Source of the DNA: Chlamydiota bacterium
GTDB lineage: Bacteria > Auribacterota > Tritonobacteria > UBA1439
Length of the DNA: 42,047 nucleotides
Direction: 5' to 3'
Assembly: GCA_012729785.1 (NCBI GenBank)
Contig: JAAYCL010000045.1
Location: forward strand, 1 to 42,047
Part shown: in pieces, positions 32,413 to 41,925 of the stretch
Position numbering within the stretch: the stretch's first letter is position 1
Layout of the letters: the number at the start of each line of letters is the position of its first letter
The notes under the pieces: model-generated
Told to the model about the DNA's origin: nothing
Seen by the model: only the letters and a program-made list of their open reading frames with translations
Database searches by the model: none
Made by a program: the position numbers and the translations under genes

Positions 32413-34125
32413 TCAGCGGATGCCGACGGTCTCGTGGAATTCCGGCTGATCCTTCGCGATCTTCCGCAGCATGACACCCGCCATCGTCTGCGACGGTTTG
32501 ATGCGGAGGGACTCCCTCAGCGTATCGCGCGCCAGGAGGAGATCGCGCGTCCGGGCAGGGTCGGCCTGATACCTGTGCAGGTACGCATCCGCGAGGGAAT
32601 TCAACACCTTGTAGTTGGACGGATCCTGCGCAACAAGCTCCCGGTAAACGTCGATTCCCTCGTCTATCTTCCCGTCCAACACCAGGATCGTCGCAAGATT
32701 GTGTTTCGCCGCGGAGCAGCCGGGGTCGAGCTTGAGTGCCCTGAGATAGGAAAGCCCGGCGGGGCCGACGCGCTGTCCCTGCCACTGGATGTTGCCGAGA
32801 TTGACGTGCGGTTCCGGGAGCGTCGGATCCGACGCGATCGCATCGTTGAGATACTGCTCGATTGCCTCAGCGGGCGCGAGACCGCCGAGGTAGAGCATTA
32901 CGGCGTAGTTGTTAAGCGCCTGGGCCCTTGAGGATCCATTGCTCTCCAAGGAGAGCAACGTAGTAAAGATGTCGTTGAGTTCCTTAAGCTCGCCGAATGA
33001 CTTACGCGTGTGCAGGTACGGGTAGGCCTCCCATCTCTCCCTGTTCTGCAGGATGCGGGCCAGCGCCAAAGTCTGAAGGGCAGGTATATTGGCGGGATCG
33101 GGGATAAGCGCCCGACGGCAGGCATCGACCGCGGCCTCGTACTCGCCCGCCTGCAGACGCAGAGCCCCCGCTCGGAGGTCCGCATCCTCGCCGGATGAGG
33201 TCGTCCCCGCTCCGTCGGCTGCACCGATCCCGCCCGTCTGCTCCTTGATCGTCTTCATGACAAGGGGGCTCTGAAGCTCCCCCCCAACCCTGAACACGCC
33301 CCCGGTGCCGCCGTCCACCTTTTGGAGATCCACCCGCCAGTTTCCGTCCTCCACCGTGACCAGGAGAAAATGGTAAATCCCGCCGTCATCCTCCAGAAAG
33401 AGCGGCCCCCCCCCGCCGCCGGTGACGTAGTAGCGAATACCATCGTGCTCCTCGGCGCGATAGAGATGCTCGTGCCCCGAAAATACGCCCGCGACGCCGT
33501 GGCGCAGCAGCAGGGAGTGCAGACGCCGGGAATCCGCGATGGGTTCCCTGGAAAAGACCGGGTGGTGCAGGCAGACGAAGATCGGCTTCTTGTCCTTGTT
33601 CTCCGCGAGCATCTTCGACAGCCACTGAAACTGCTCTTCGGAAAGGACCCCATGCCGATCCGGATCGAGCATGCTCGTATTGAGAAGGACGAAATACGCA
33701 CCCTTGTGATGGAACGACTGATAGAACGGCTGCCCCAGCATCCTTGACAGGTCGCCCCTCCCCTGGGGAACGCTCATGTCGTGATTCCCGAACGCGATAT
33801 AGCACGGGACCTTCAGCTTCCTGGAGGAGTCGATAAACTCGGTAAGCTGCCGCTTGAACGTGCCGAGATTGCAGTACCCCTCGACCACATCCCCGACATG
33901 AAGCACGAAATCGACGCCAAGTTTGTTAACCCGGTCCAGGATCATCCCATAGACCTTGTTGGGAAGGGCGTAGGCGTTATGCGGCTGGCTATCCCCCACC
34001 ACGGCGAAGCGGAACGACTCCCCGCCGGGCGGGGACACGCCGGCCGCCCCCCCCTGCGGGGAGGCGGGCCCGGCGCAGAGGACAGCGCAGAGCGCGCCCG
34101 CGAGCCCGAGCGTATGACGGCGCAT
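32413..34125 (-). CDS. Secreted calcineurin-like phosphoesterase fused to TPR repeats
   Basis: 570 residues. A signal peptide (RRHTLGLAGALCAVLCAGPA) leads to a metallophosphoesterase domain with VVGDSQ, LHVGDVVEGY, FGNHDM, CLHHPVFS and FSGHEHLYR, which supply the dinuclear metal ligands. After a linker near residue 310, the C-terminal half is a TPR array (AAVDACRRALIPDPANIPAL, LPEPHVNLGNIQWQGQ, LKLDPGCSAAKHNLATILVL, VAQDPSNYKVLNSLADAYLH). The TPR part probably docks a partner. The ATG at 34125 shares its first base with the stop of the PLD gene (TGATG), so the two are coupled; a longer frame to 34221 would lie inside that gene. Confidence 0.9.
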   Translation of the reverse strand: MRRHTLGLAGALCAVLCAGPASPQGGAAGVSPPGGESFRFAVVGDSQPHNAYALPNKVYGMILDRVNKLGVDFVLHVGDVVEGYCNLGTFKRQLTEFIDSSRKLKVPCYIAFGNHDMSVPQGRGDLSRMLGQPFYQSFHHKGAYFVLLNTSMLDPDRHGVLSEEQFQWLSKMLAENKDKKPIFVCLHHPVFSREPIADSRRLHSLLLRHGVAGVFSGHEHLYRAEEHDGIRYYVTGGGGGPLFLEDDGGIYHFLLVTVEDGNWRVDLQKVDGGTGGVFRVGGELQSPLVMKTIKEQTGGIGAADGAGTTSSGEDADLRAGALRLQAGEYEAAVDACRRALIPDPANIPALQTLALARILQNRERWEAYPYLHTRKSFGELKELNDIFTTLLSLESNGSSRAQALNNYAVMLYLGGLAPAEAIEQYLNDAIASDPTLPEPHVNLGNIQWQGQRVGPAGLSYLRALKLDPGCSAAKHNLATILVLDGKIDEGIDVYRELVAQDPSNYKVLNSLADAYLHRYQADPARTRDLLLARDTLRESLRIKPSQTMAGVMLRKIAKDQPEFHETVGIR

Positions 34126-35159
34126 CAGCCCCCCCGCGGCCACGGCTTCCCCTCCCAGAGGGTGTCGAAGTACCGGATGAAATAGTCGCGCGCGTACGGA
34201 TCCGTGAGCAGCACGCCGCATTCGTTCCTGCGGTCCATCGCGTCGCGTCCCCAGTTGTACGACCCGACGACCGCCGCGTCGTCGGCGATGATGAGCTTGG
34301 CGTGGCTCGTGACCCGCTCGTCGTCCCAGCGGACCTCCACCCCCTGAGACTCGAGGTACGCCTTCGTCCGCTCGTTCACCTCGTTGATCCCCTCGTTGTA
34401 GTCGCTCCGGTCGAGGAGGACCCGCACCCCGACGCCGCGCCTCCGCGCCGCGACGAGCGCCTCCACAAGCCGGTTGACGCTCGACCCGGCGTTCCCCGCA
34501 CGGTAGCTGATTCCGTACATCAGGACGCGGATCGACTCCTTGGCCCCGTCGAAGAGCGGGAGGACCTGCCCGAGGAACGAACGGTTGGTGAAGGCGGTGA
34601 CCGTCCCCGCGGCGAGCGGGGGGAGGTCCGGCTCCTCCGCGGAGTCCGCCCAGAGCCTCTCGAAGTAGTCCTGGAAGTACCCCGCGACGGCCGTGTCGCG
34701 GATCAGCACGTTCGTCTCGTTGTTGCGCGCCATCGAGTTGTGCGTGAGGTTGGTCGAGCCGAGCAGCACCGCCGCCCCGTCCGCAATGAACAACTTGTTG
34801 TGCGTCATCTTCTCCGGCGTGTCGAGCTTGGCGTCCACGCCGAATTTCTCCACGAGGAACTCCACGCTCCGGGGGTTGAAGGAGATATGGTCCTCGATCA
34901 GGCCCCGCACCCGCACGCCCCGCCTCCCGGCGTCACGGAGCGCCTCCTGGATTTTCCCGACCGTCTCGGGGGTGTAGTGCCACTCGAGCTGGATGAACTC
35001 CACCGTTTTCTGCGCCCCCTCGATCATCTGCATCAGCGTGGGGAAGTAGTCCCGGTTCACGACCGGCACGACCGCCCCGCGCGGCGCCGCCGCCGGGGTG
35101 GGCGCGCCGCACCCGCACAGGCACACGAGCAGTGCCGCGATCGCCGTCCACCCTCTCAT
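34125..35159 (-). CDS. PLD-like lipoprotein with two HKD motifs
   Basis: 344 residues. The lipobox is LLVCLCGC (Cys17 likely modified). Both phospholipase-D motifs are complete: HNKLFIAD (His120, Lys122, Asp127) with GSTNLT, and HAKLIIAD (His286, Lys288, Asp293) with GSYNWG. The two half-barrels therefore form one active site. Family members are nucleases or phospholipid-processing enzymes; an extracytoplasmic lipoprotein favours lipid or extracellular nucleic-acid cleavage, but this is open. The ATG at 35159 follows GGGAGGG. It is coupled to the phosphoesterase-TPR gene downstream, so two secreted phosphodiester-cleaving enzymes are made from one message. Confidence 0.9.
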   Translation of the reverse strand: MRGWTAIAALLVCLCGCGAPTPAAAPRGAVVPVVNRDYFPTLMQMIEGAQKTVEFIQLEWHYTPETVGKIQEALRDAGRRGVRVRGLIEDHISFNPRSVEFLVEKFGVDAKLDTPEKMTHNKLFIADGAAVLLGSTNLTHNSMARNNETNVLIRDTAVAGYFQDYFERLWADSAEEPDLPPLAAGTVTAFTNRSFLGQVLPLFDGAKESIRVLMYGISYRAGNAGSSVNRLVEALVAARRRGVGVRVLLDRSDYNEGINEVNERTKAYLESQGVEVRWDDERVTSHAKLIIADDAAVVGSYNWGRDAMDRRNECGVLLTDPYARDYFIRYFDTLWEGKPWPRGG

Positions 35160-35243
35160 CGTCCCTCCCTGGCCCAATGCCGTCACGGGCCGTCTCAAAC
35201 CCCGGCGCAGACCCCCGGGGGGCGTCGTGCCGCGGAATGATCG

Positions 35244-35747
35244 CTACCGCTGCAGCATCAGGCGGCCCCGGGGCATCCTCCCGCCCGGCCCGCCCGGCGG
35301 CGCCTCCCCGATCTCCTCGATCCGCTGGACGATGAAGCCGTAGAGCTCGGAGCCCTTCACCGACCGCTTCACCGTCCGCCGCTCGCCCTTGATCTTCGTT
35401 TCGAGCCTGAACTTCTTGAGATGGCCGGTCAGGGTCACCTCCTGGCCCCGGCGAAGCCCCCCGAGCAGCTCCGCGTTCCTGTCGTTCTTCTCCGCGTAGC
35501 ATGCGATCTCGGCGAGCGGCATCGCGGCGAATTTGATCTTCGTGGACGCCTTCAGATTCGCCTCCGCCTCCCAGCCGCGGAAGACGTTGTTGATCTTCCC
35601 GAACCTGACCGTGATCGTCACCGTCCTGCCGACGAACCCTCTCGGGTTCGCCACGAGGCCGGCCGGGTCCGTCTCCTCAGCCCCCCGCGCGCCGCCGCCG
35701 GTCGCCAAAATGGCGGCAGCGCACGCCGCATACACCGCCCCTCGCAT
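35244..35747 (-). CDS. Exported protein of unknown function, paralogue A
   Basis: 167 residues with a signal peptide (MRGAVYAACAAAILATGGGARG). The mature part carries NPRGFVGRTVTITVRFGKIN, EANLKASTKIKFAAMPLAEI and CYAEKNDRNAELLGGLRRGQ then EVTLTGHLKKFR, closing with YGFIVQRIEEI. These blocks align with the gene directly upstream (35770-36276). The GRTVTITVRFGK..DR and V.L.G..K..R spacing suggests a small beta-barrel such as an OB-fold, by inference. A good site (GGGAGGTG) precedes the ATG at 35747. No known family was recognised. Confidence 0.72.
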   Translation of the reverse strand: MRGAVYAACAAAILATGGGARGAEETDPAGLVANPRGFVGRTVTITVRFGKINNVFRGWEAEANLKASTKIKFAAMPLAEIACYAEKNDRNAELLGGLRRGQEVTLTGHLKKFRLETKIKGERRTVKRSVKGSELYGFIVQRIEEIGEAPPGGPGGRMPRGRLMLQR

Positions 35748-35769
35748 CCCGCACCTCCCACATGGGTCC

Positions 35770-36276
35770 TCATCGGCCCCCGCCGTCCCGTTCGATCGAA
35801 TCGACGACGAATCCGTACCGCACCCGCCCGCGCTCCTCGCGCTCGGTCTTGATCCACCTGCCGGTCGCCTTCGATCTCCTGGTGACGGACACCTTCCTCG
35901 ACGTCCGGTACCTTTTCACCGCGCCGACGAGCACGATCCGGTCCCGCCTCTTCAGCTCCGCGAGCGCATCCACGTTCCGCCGCGAGCGGGCGGCGTAGCA
36001 TTTGAGTCCGCCAAGCGGCGCCGCCGTGAACTTGACCATCCGCGAGGCCTTCAGGTTCGCCTGCTCCTCCCACGGATCGCGCCCGTTGTCGATCCTCGAG
36101 AATTTTGCCTCGATCGCCACGCGCCTCCCGACGTACGCCTCGGGATCCACCGCCAGCCGCCGGGCATCCGCCTCCTCCGTCGCGCGCAGGCACGCGGGAG
36201 CCGCAACGATGAGAAACGCCGCGCCCCGGCGGAGCCGATGCAGGCGCATTCGCGCCGTTGCGGGATGGCTGCGCAT
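35770..36276 (-). CDS. Exported protein of unknown function, paralogue B
   Basis: 168 residues from the ATG at 36276, or 159 from Met10, whose MRLHRLRRGAAFLIVAAPAC is a better signal peptide. The mature part parallels paralogue A: DPEAYVGRRVAIEAKFSRID, EEQANLKASRMVKFTAAPLG, CYAARSRRNVDALAELKRRD then RIVLVGAVKRYR and YGFVVDSIER. The shared ANLKAS..(I/V)KF.A.PL and a central Cys point to tandem duplication. B has an extra basic loop (SVTRRSKATGRWIKTEREER). It is 22 bp upstream of A and 16 bp downstream of hisF. No ribosome site is obvious, so the start is uncertain. Confidence 0.68.
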   Translation of the reverse strand: MRSHPATARMRLHRLRRGAAFLIVAAPACLRATEEADARRLAVDPEAYVGRRVAIEAKFSRIDNGRDPWEEQANLKASRMVKFTAAPLGGLKCYAARSRRNVDALAELKRRDRIVLVGAVKRYRTSRKVSVTRRSKATGRWIKTEREERGRVRYGFVVDSIERDGGGR

Positions 36277-36292
36277 GTGTCACGCACGGCCC

Positions 36293-37057
36293 TCAGAGGC
36301 GCACCGGAACGCCCCGGGAGGCCAAATACTCCTTCATCTGCCGGATCGTGTAGGTGCCGTAGTGGGCGATGGAGGCGACGAGGACCGCGTCGGCGTGCCC
36401 CTGGGCAATCGCCTCGTAGAGGTGCTCGAGCGTGCCCGCCCCGCCCGAGGCGATGACCGGTATCCGCACCGCGTCCGCGATCAGGCGGGTCATCGGGATG
36501 TCGTACCCGGCCTTCGTGCCGTCGGCGTCCATGCTGGTGGGGAGGATCGTCCCCGCGCCGAGCCCCTCGACCTGCCTCGCCCACTCGACCGCGTCGAGCC
36601 CGGTGCCGTCCAGGCCGCCGCGCACGACCACCTCGTACCCCGACGGGACCGCGGCGGACCTCCGGGTATCGATCGCGACGACGACCGCATCCGGACCGAA
36701 CTCGTGTGCCGCCTCCCGCACGAGGGCGGGCTTCCTCACCGCGGCGGTGTTGATGGCGCACCTCGCCGCCCCCGCGGCCATCAGCTCCGCGAACGATCGG
36801 ATGCTGCCGACCCCGCCGCCCACGGTAAGCGGCACGTTGATGCGCGCCGCGGTCTGGCGCACCGACTGGATGAACGTCCTCCGCCGCTCCACGGTGGCGG
36901 TGATGTCGAGGAAGACGATCTCGTCCGCGCCCGCCTCGCTGTAGGCCGCGCCGCTCTCCGCGGGGTTGCCGAGCTCCTTCAGCCCGATGAAGTTGACCCC
37001 CTTGACCAGCCGCCCGTCCTTCGTGTCGAGACACGGGATGACCCGCCTGTACTCCAT
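36293..37057 (-). CDS. hisF: Imidazole glycerol phosphate synthase subunit HisF
   Basis: 254 residues, a complete TIM barrel. Catalytic acids are Asp11 (IPCLDTKDGR) and the Asp of VVAIDTRR; phosphate-binding loops are TVGGGVGSIRSF, VIASGGAGTLEHL and LVASIAHYGTYTI. It cyclises PRFAR with ammonia from HisH to give imidazole glycerol phosphate and AICAR in histidine synthesis. No other his gene is in the window, so the pathway is scattered or HisH lies elsewhere. It sits downstream of the NodIJ-like exporter pair on the same strand, 90 bp after the permease. Confidence 0.96.
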   Translation of the reverse strand: MEYRRVIPCLDTKDGRLVKGVNFIGLKELGNPAESGAAYSEAGADEIVFLDITATVERRRTFIQSVRQTAARINVPLTVGGGVGSIRSFAELMAAGAARCAINTAAVRKPALVREAAHEFGPDAVVVAIDTRRSAAVPSGYEVVVRGGLDGTGLDAVEWARQVEGLGAGTILPTSMDADGTKAGYDIPMTRLIADAVRIPVIASGGAGTLEHLYEAIAQGHADAVLVASIAHYGTYTIRQMKEYLASRGVPVRL

Positions 37058-37147
37058 CGCATCCCTCCCCCCGATGTGGATAGTATGGCCGATAGGGGGA
37101 TGGAGGTCAATTTGTTCGCGCCGCGCGCCGACGCGGCCTCCCGCGCG

Positions 37148-37904
37148 CTACCTGATCAGCCGCGTCCGCATCCGGCGCATGCTCGCGAGGCAGAGGATGA
37201 CCGCCGGGATGATCAGCAGCGCGGCGCCGAGGAACGGGTGCGGGGGCCGATGCCCGAGCAGCAGGGAGCGGGCGATGGATACGGCGTGCGCGAGGGGGGA
37301 GCAGAAGGCGGCCGCCCGCAGCCATCCCGGGAACCGGTCGAGCGGAAAGAAGACGCCCGAGAAGAAGAAGAGCGGCGTCACCGCCAGTTCGAAGTAGTAG
37401 CTGAAGAAGTCGAAATTCGGGCTCAGCGTCGTCACCAGCATCGCGAGGCTCGCAAACAGGAACCCGACCGCGAGGATGAGCGGGATGACGAGAAGCGCCC
37501 ACCACGACTGCACGAGGCCGAAGGCGGCCGTCACGGCGAACATCATCGCCCCGCTGAAGAGCGCCTTGCTCGCCCCCCAGGCGATGTCGCCGAGCACGAC
37601 ATCCTCGACGTTCACCGGCGTGGCGATGATGGCGTCGTACGTCTTCAGGTGCACCATCTTGAGGAAGCTCATGTAGGTGCACTCGTACGTGGCGGCGAAC
37701 ATCGCCGCGGAGACGATGATCCCGGGGGCGAGGAACTGCACGTAGGGGACCCCCTGGAGATCGCCCATGTAGCTCCCCAGGCCGAACCCCATCGCGAGCA
37801 GATACAAAACCGGGTCGCCGAGGTTCCCGATCAGGTTCACGTGGAAATACTTCAGGAATGCGTCGAGGTTCCTTCGCCACACCCTCCAGAAGCGCGCGCT
37901 CGGC

Positions 37905-37912
<8 letters not shown>
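37148..37912 (-). CDS. ABC-2 type permease (NodJ-like)
   Basis: 254 residues with six membrane helices and no large periplasmic loop, the NodJ/DrrB/Wzm pattern. Typical segments are VNLIGNLGDPVLYLLAMGFG, YVQFLAPGIIVSAAMFAATY, MVHLKTYDAIIATPVNVEDV (the cytosolic coupling region) and FFFSGVFFPLDRFPGWLRA. The ATG overlaps the end of the ATPase gene by 8 bp, showing one transport unit. The substrate may be a lipid-linked saccharide or a drug; the sequence does not decide this. Confidence 0.93.
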
Positions 37913-38822
<910 letters not shown>

Positions 38823-38975
38823 GGGGGGGTCTCCGTCATAGTTTGTCGCGGGAAAGGCGAAATCTCTCCGCGGGGGCGTGGGGGGCATGCAGGCGCGGGC
38901 ACGGGCGGCGAAGCCGCCGATTCCCCCGCGCGCGCCCCGTCGCCCCCTCCACGCCCCGCGATGCCCGACGAGGCA

Positions 38976-39350
38976 TCAGCGCAGCTTGAGCATCCGGCCG
39001 GGCTCATCGCCGGGGACGATGATGCGGGAGGCCTCCTCGCGCTGCAGCTCCTTGACCTCCGCGATCATCTTCTCCACCGCGGCCTTCACCCCGGCGGGGA
39101 ATTTCGCGAGCGCCTCGTCGAGGGTCGCCGCCTCTATCGGAAACTGTATCGGGATGGGGCCCGCCGCCGACATCACATGCGCCTGCCCGATGAAGAGGGG
39201 GGGGCGCGCCGGATCGTCCGTCCCGTCCGCCTTCACCGGTAGCAGCCTCCTCAGCGAGGCCACCCGCAGATCGGTGAACAGCTCCTCGCGGTAGAGGTTG
39301 CCCGCATCGACCGCGACATCCTGGACCGATTTCCCTTCAGCGCCCGCCAT
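38976..39350 (-). CDS. Conserved small cytosolic protein of unknown function
   Basis: 124 residues without signal or membrane segments. The sequence NLYREELFTDLRVASLRRLL, PLFIGQAHVMSAAGPIPIQF and PIEAATLDEALAKFPAGVKA followed by AVEKMIAEVKEL has the look of a conserved hypothetical family I recall from several phyla; no function is known to me. The last third is a predicted amphipathic helix. The start at 39350 lies within the 3' end of the PNPOx-like gene (14-bp overlap), with AGGAAAGGA upstream. Confidence 0.75.
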   Translation of the reverse strand: MAGAEGKSVQDVAVDAGNLYREELFTDLRVASLRRLLPVKADGTDDPARPPLFIGQAHVMSAAGPIPIQFPIEAATLDEALAKFPAGVKAAVEKMIAEVKELQREEASRIIVPGDEPGRMLKLR

Positions 39351-39771
39351 CGTGCACGTCCTTTCCTGCCCCCCCCGCGCGCCGAGACCCGCCGGATGGC
39401 GGGCCGACGAGCGGCAGCACCCTGTCGACCCGGAACGAAACAAGGAAACGCGGCCCGGACGACCGGCGCCGCGCGCCCAAACGCGTCCTCCGGAGCGCGT
39501 CTATCCGGCCGCTATCCCTCTCCTCGCCGGTCTTGGTGAGATACAGCCGTCGCCCGCGGTACCCGTCCCCCCGTTCCACGAACAGATAGGCCGCGTGCGG
39601 ATTCTTTACAAGGTTCCGGCGGGAGAGGCGGTCGGCCATGATGAACTCGATAGTCCTCCCGCCCGCGGCGTGCGGCCGCGCGTAGAGGGCGATCGCCACC
39701 TCCCCGGAGGCGTTCGCGGTCGCCAGCACGCCGATCCCGCGTTTCTTCTCGAAGTAGTCGCCGAGCTTCAC
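39337..39771 (-). CDS. Pyridoxamine 5'-phosphate oxidase-like flavoprotein
   Basis: 144 residues, split-barrel FMN-binding fold. The N-terminal part is typical: YFEKKRGIGVLATANASGEV, IALYARPHAAGGRTIEFIMA and DRLSRRNLVKNPHAAYLFVE. The first 115 residues cover the domain; the Gly/Arg-rich tail beyond it overlaps the next gene and may be unstructured. The cofactor could be FMN, F420 or heme. The GTG at 39769-39771 overlaps the helicase stop (GTGA) and has GAGGGGG upstream. Confidence 0.85.
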   Translation of the reverse strand: MKLGDYFEKKRGIGVLATANASGEVAIALYARPHAAGGRTIEFIMADRLSRRNLVKNPHAAYLFVERGDGYRGRRLYLTKTGEERDSGRIDALRRTRLGARRRSSGPRFLVSFRVDRVLPLVGPPSGGSRRAGGAGKDVHDGGR

Positions 39772-41711
39772 GGAGCCCCCTCAACCGAACCGGGGCCGCC
39801 GCCGGGCCCCGGATCCACCCGGGGTGCGGAAGGCGAAGGGGACGCGGCCTCGGATGCGGCGGGCGCGGGGTCCGGCGGAACAGTCTCCGCGGGCGGGTTC
39901 TCCGGGCGGCCGCCCGCGGCCGCAGGTTCCACTGCCGCCTCCCCGCCGGGGGCGGGGGCCGCGGCTTCCGCCGCGCCGCGCCGCGTATGCCTCCTCCCCC
40001 CACGACGCCGGCGGCGGCGCGGCTTCCCGTCGGGACCGAGGCGCGGCGCACTCCCCCCCGCCTCCGCCGGGGCCTTTTCAAGCTCCGGCGCGGCGGCCGC
40101 CTGCGCGGCGGGCTGTGCGGGCATCGGGGGGAGCGTCACCATCTCTTCCGTCGGATACTCGCAGGCGATCGGATGCCCGAGCAGCTTCTCGAGGGCGGGG
40201 ATCATGTGCGCGCCGTATTCGCAGACGAAGCCGATCGACTTTCCGGTCTCCCCCGCCCTGCCGGTTCGGCCGACGCGGTGCACATAGTCGTCGGACTCAT
40301 ACGGCATGTCGTAGTTCACGACATGGGTGACCGAATCCACGTGGATGCCGCGCGCCGCGACATCGGTGGCGACGATGACCGGCGTGGTCCCCGACCTGAA
40401 GCGTTCGAGGATCTTCAGCCGCTTCTCCTGCGGCACATCCCCGCTCAACAGTCCGCACTGGACGCCGTAGCGTCCGAGCTGGCGGGCGAGGCGCTGGCAG
40501 GCGTCCCTGCGGTTGCAGAAGACGAGCACCCTGTCCGCGTTGTCGCAGCGCAGGATCCAGAGGAGGAAGGCGAGCTTCTCCGCCGCCGCGACGGCGATAA
40601 ACTTCTGTTCGATCAGGTCGGTGACGAGCTGCTCCGGCTCCGACTCGATCATCACCGGGTCCACGAGCCACCTGTCCACCAACCGGATGATCTCGGGCGT
40701 CAGGGTCGCGCTGAAGAGCATCGTCTGCCGTTCGCCCGCGGGCGGCAGCTTCCCGACGATGCGGCGGACGTCGGGGATGAACCCCATGTCGAGCATCCGG
40801 TCCGCCTCGTCTATGACGAGGATCTCCGCCTCCCCGAGGCGCATATGCCCGCTCCGCGTGTAGTCGATGATGCGCCCCGGGGTCCCGACAAGTATGTCGA
40901 TGGGCCTCTCGAGCGCGTCGCGCTGCTCGTGGTACCCCATCCCCCCGAAGACCACGAGGTTGTTCATGCCGCAGTACTTCCCGAGCACCTCGGCGTCCTT
41001 GTATATCTGGATGGCGAGCTCCCTCGTGGGGGCGAGAACGAACACGCGGCAGGAGCCCGGGGTGCGGTTCTCCTTCGGGTGGCGCAGGAGGTAGGTGAGC
41101 GCGCTGGCGAGGAACGCCGCCGTCTTCCCCGTGCCGGTCTGCGCCCGGCCCGTCACGTCCCTCCCTGCGAGGGCGTGGGGGAGACACTGCTGCTGGATGG
41201 GGGTGCAGTACTCGAACTGGAGGTCCTGAACGCCGCAGAGCACCTCCTTGGCGATGTCGAGGTCCGTGAAACGCGTCTTCCCCTCCGCCGGGGGCACCTC
41301 CCTCAAAAGCGGCATCCGGGGCGGCGGCGTCGGGGCGGGCGAAGGCGCATGCCCGCGGCCCGCCCCCGCGGGGCCGGGCGCCGCGGCGGGCTTTTTCGAC
41401 GCCCCCCTGCGCCGCGCGGTTTGGGGGGCCTGCCCCCGCTTCCGCCCCTCGCGCGGCACCCGCGGCTCCTGCGTCCCCTTCCTCTCGCGGCGGCGCCCAT
41501 CCTGCGCGCCTTCCTTCGCCCTTGCGCTTCGGCCGCCGCGGCGGCCGCGAGGCCTCGGCCCGTCGTCCTCCTCGCGGCGCGGCGCCGCGGGAAGCGGCAT
41601 ATTGCGGCGGAGATGATCCCGCGCATAGGGGGAGTAGGTTGCGGATTCGTCCTGTCGGGGTGCCGTGCCGGCCCCGAACAGGCCCTTGATCTTCTTGATA
41701 AACGAGAACAC
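39768..41711 (-). CDS. DEAD-box RNA helicase with long basic tails
   Basis: 647 residues. The helicase core lies at about 145-520: Q-motif around 164-175 (QFEYCTPIQQQCLPHAL), motif I AQTGTGKT (190-197), APTRELAIQ, GTPGR, VIDEADRMLDMGF (DEAD), SAT, then VFCNRR, VIVATDVAARGIHVDSVTHV and HRVGRTGRAGETG. The arrangement is of the RhlB/RhlE type. The N-terminal 130 and C-terminal 110 residues are low-complexity: Arg/Gly/Ala-rich in front, Pro/Ala/Glu with a Lys/Arg block (RRRRRRGGRRHTRRG) behind, likely RNA-binding. The start is GTG with AGGAGGG upstream. It heads a small operon with the PNPOx-like gene. Confidence 0.95.
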   Translation of the reverse strand: MFSFIKKIKGLFGAGTAPRQDESATYSPYARDHLRRNMPLPAAPRREEDDGPRPRGRRGGRSARAKEGAQDGRRRERKGTQEPRVPREGRKRGQAPQTARRRGASKKPAAAPGPAGAGRGHAPSPAPTPPPRMPLLREVPPAEGKTRFTDLDIAKEVLCGVQDLQFEYCTPIQQQCLPHALAGRDVTGRAQTGTGKTAAFLASALTYLLRHPKENRTPGSCRVFVLAPTRELAIQIYKDAEVLGKYCGMNNLVVFGGMGYHEQRDALERPIDILVGTPGRIIDYTRSGHMRLGEAEILVIDEADRMLDMGFIPDVRRIVGKLPPAGERQTMLFSATLTPEIIRLVDRWLVDPVMIESEPEQLVTDLIEQKFIAVAAAEKLAFLLWILRCDNADRVLVFCNRRDACQRLARQLGRYGVQCGLLSGDVPQEKRLKILERFRSGTTPVIVATDVAARGIHVDSVTHVVNYDMPYESDDYVHRVGRTGRAGETGKSIGFVCEYGAHMIPALEKLLGHPIACEYPTEEMVTLPPMPAQPAAQAAAAPELEKAPAEAGGSAPRLGPDGKPRRRRRRGGRRHTRRGAAEAAAPAPGGEAAVEPAAAGGRPENPPAETVPPDPAPAASEAASPSPSAPRVDPGPGGGPGSVEGAP

Positions 41712-41925
41712 TCTGTGCGTCCCTCCTGTAGGAATCTGCGCCTCGATGGGAGGCGCGAAGGTGAATCGGGCGGGCGATACGGCCGGCCAGCGTGCCGCGA
41801 TATGCCGGATGCGGCTTCATGTCGAGGGCTTCAGTGCCTCCGCGGGGGACACCCCGCAAAGCTGAAAAAGTATACACCAGGCGGCTCCCCGGGCGAAGCA
41901 TTTATTTGCACCAGGGGTCCGGGGA
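41712..41925 (-). promoter_or_regulatory. Leader region of the helicase operon
   Basis: A -10-like TATACT lies at 41874-41869 (minus strand), predicting a leader of about 150 nt. A GC hairpin near 41842-41857 (GCGGGG/CCCCGC) would form at the very 5' end of the message. No good -35 was found. Long structured leaders are common on cold-induced helicase genes, but that is only an analogy. Confidence 0.35.

Noticed and set aside
38904-38918. Terminator upstream of the NodI-like gene
   Set aside because: A GGCGGC/GCCGCC hairpin is present, but no T-tract follows on either strand.
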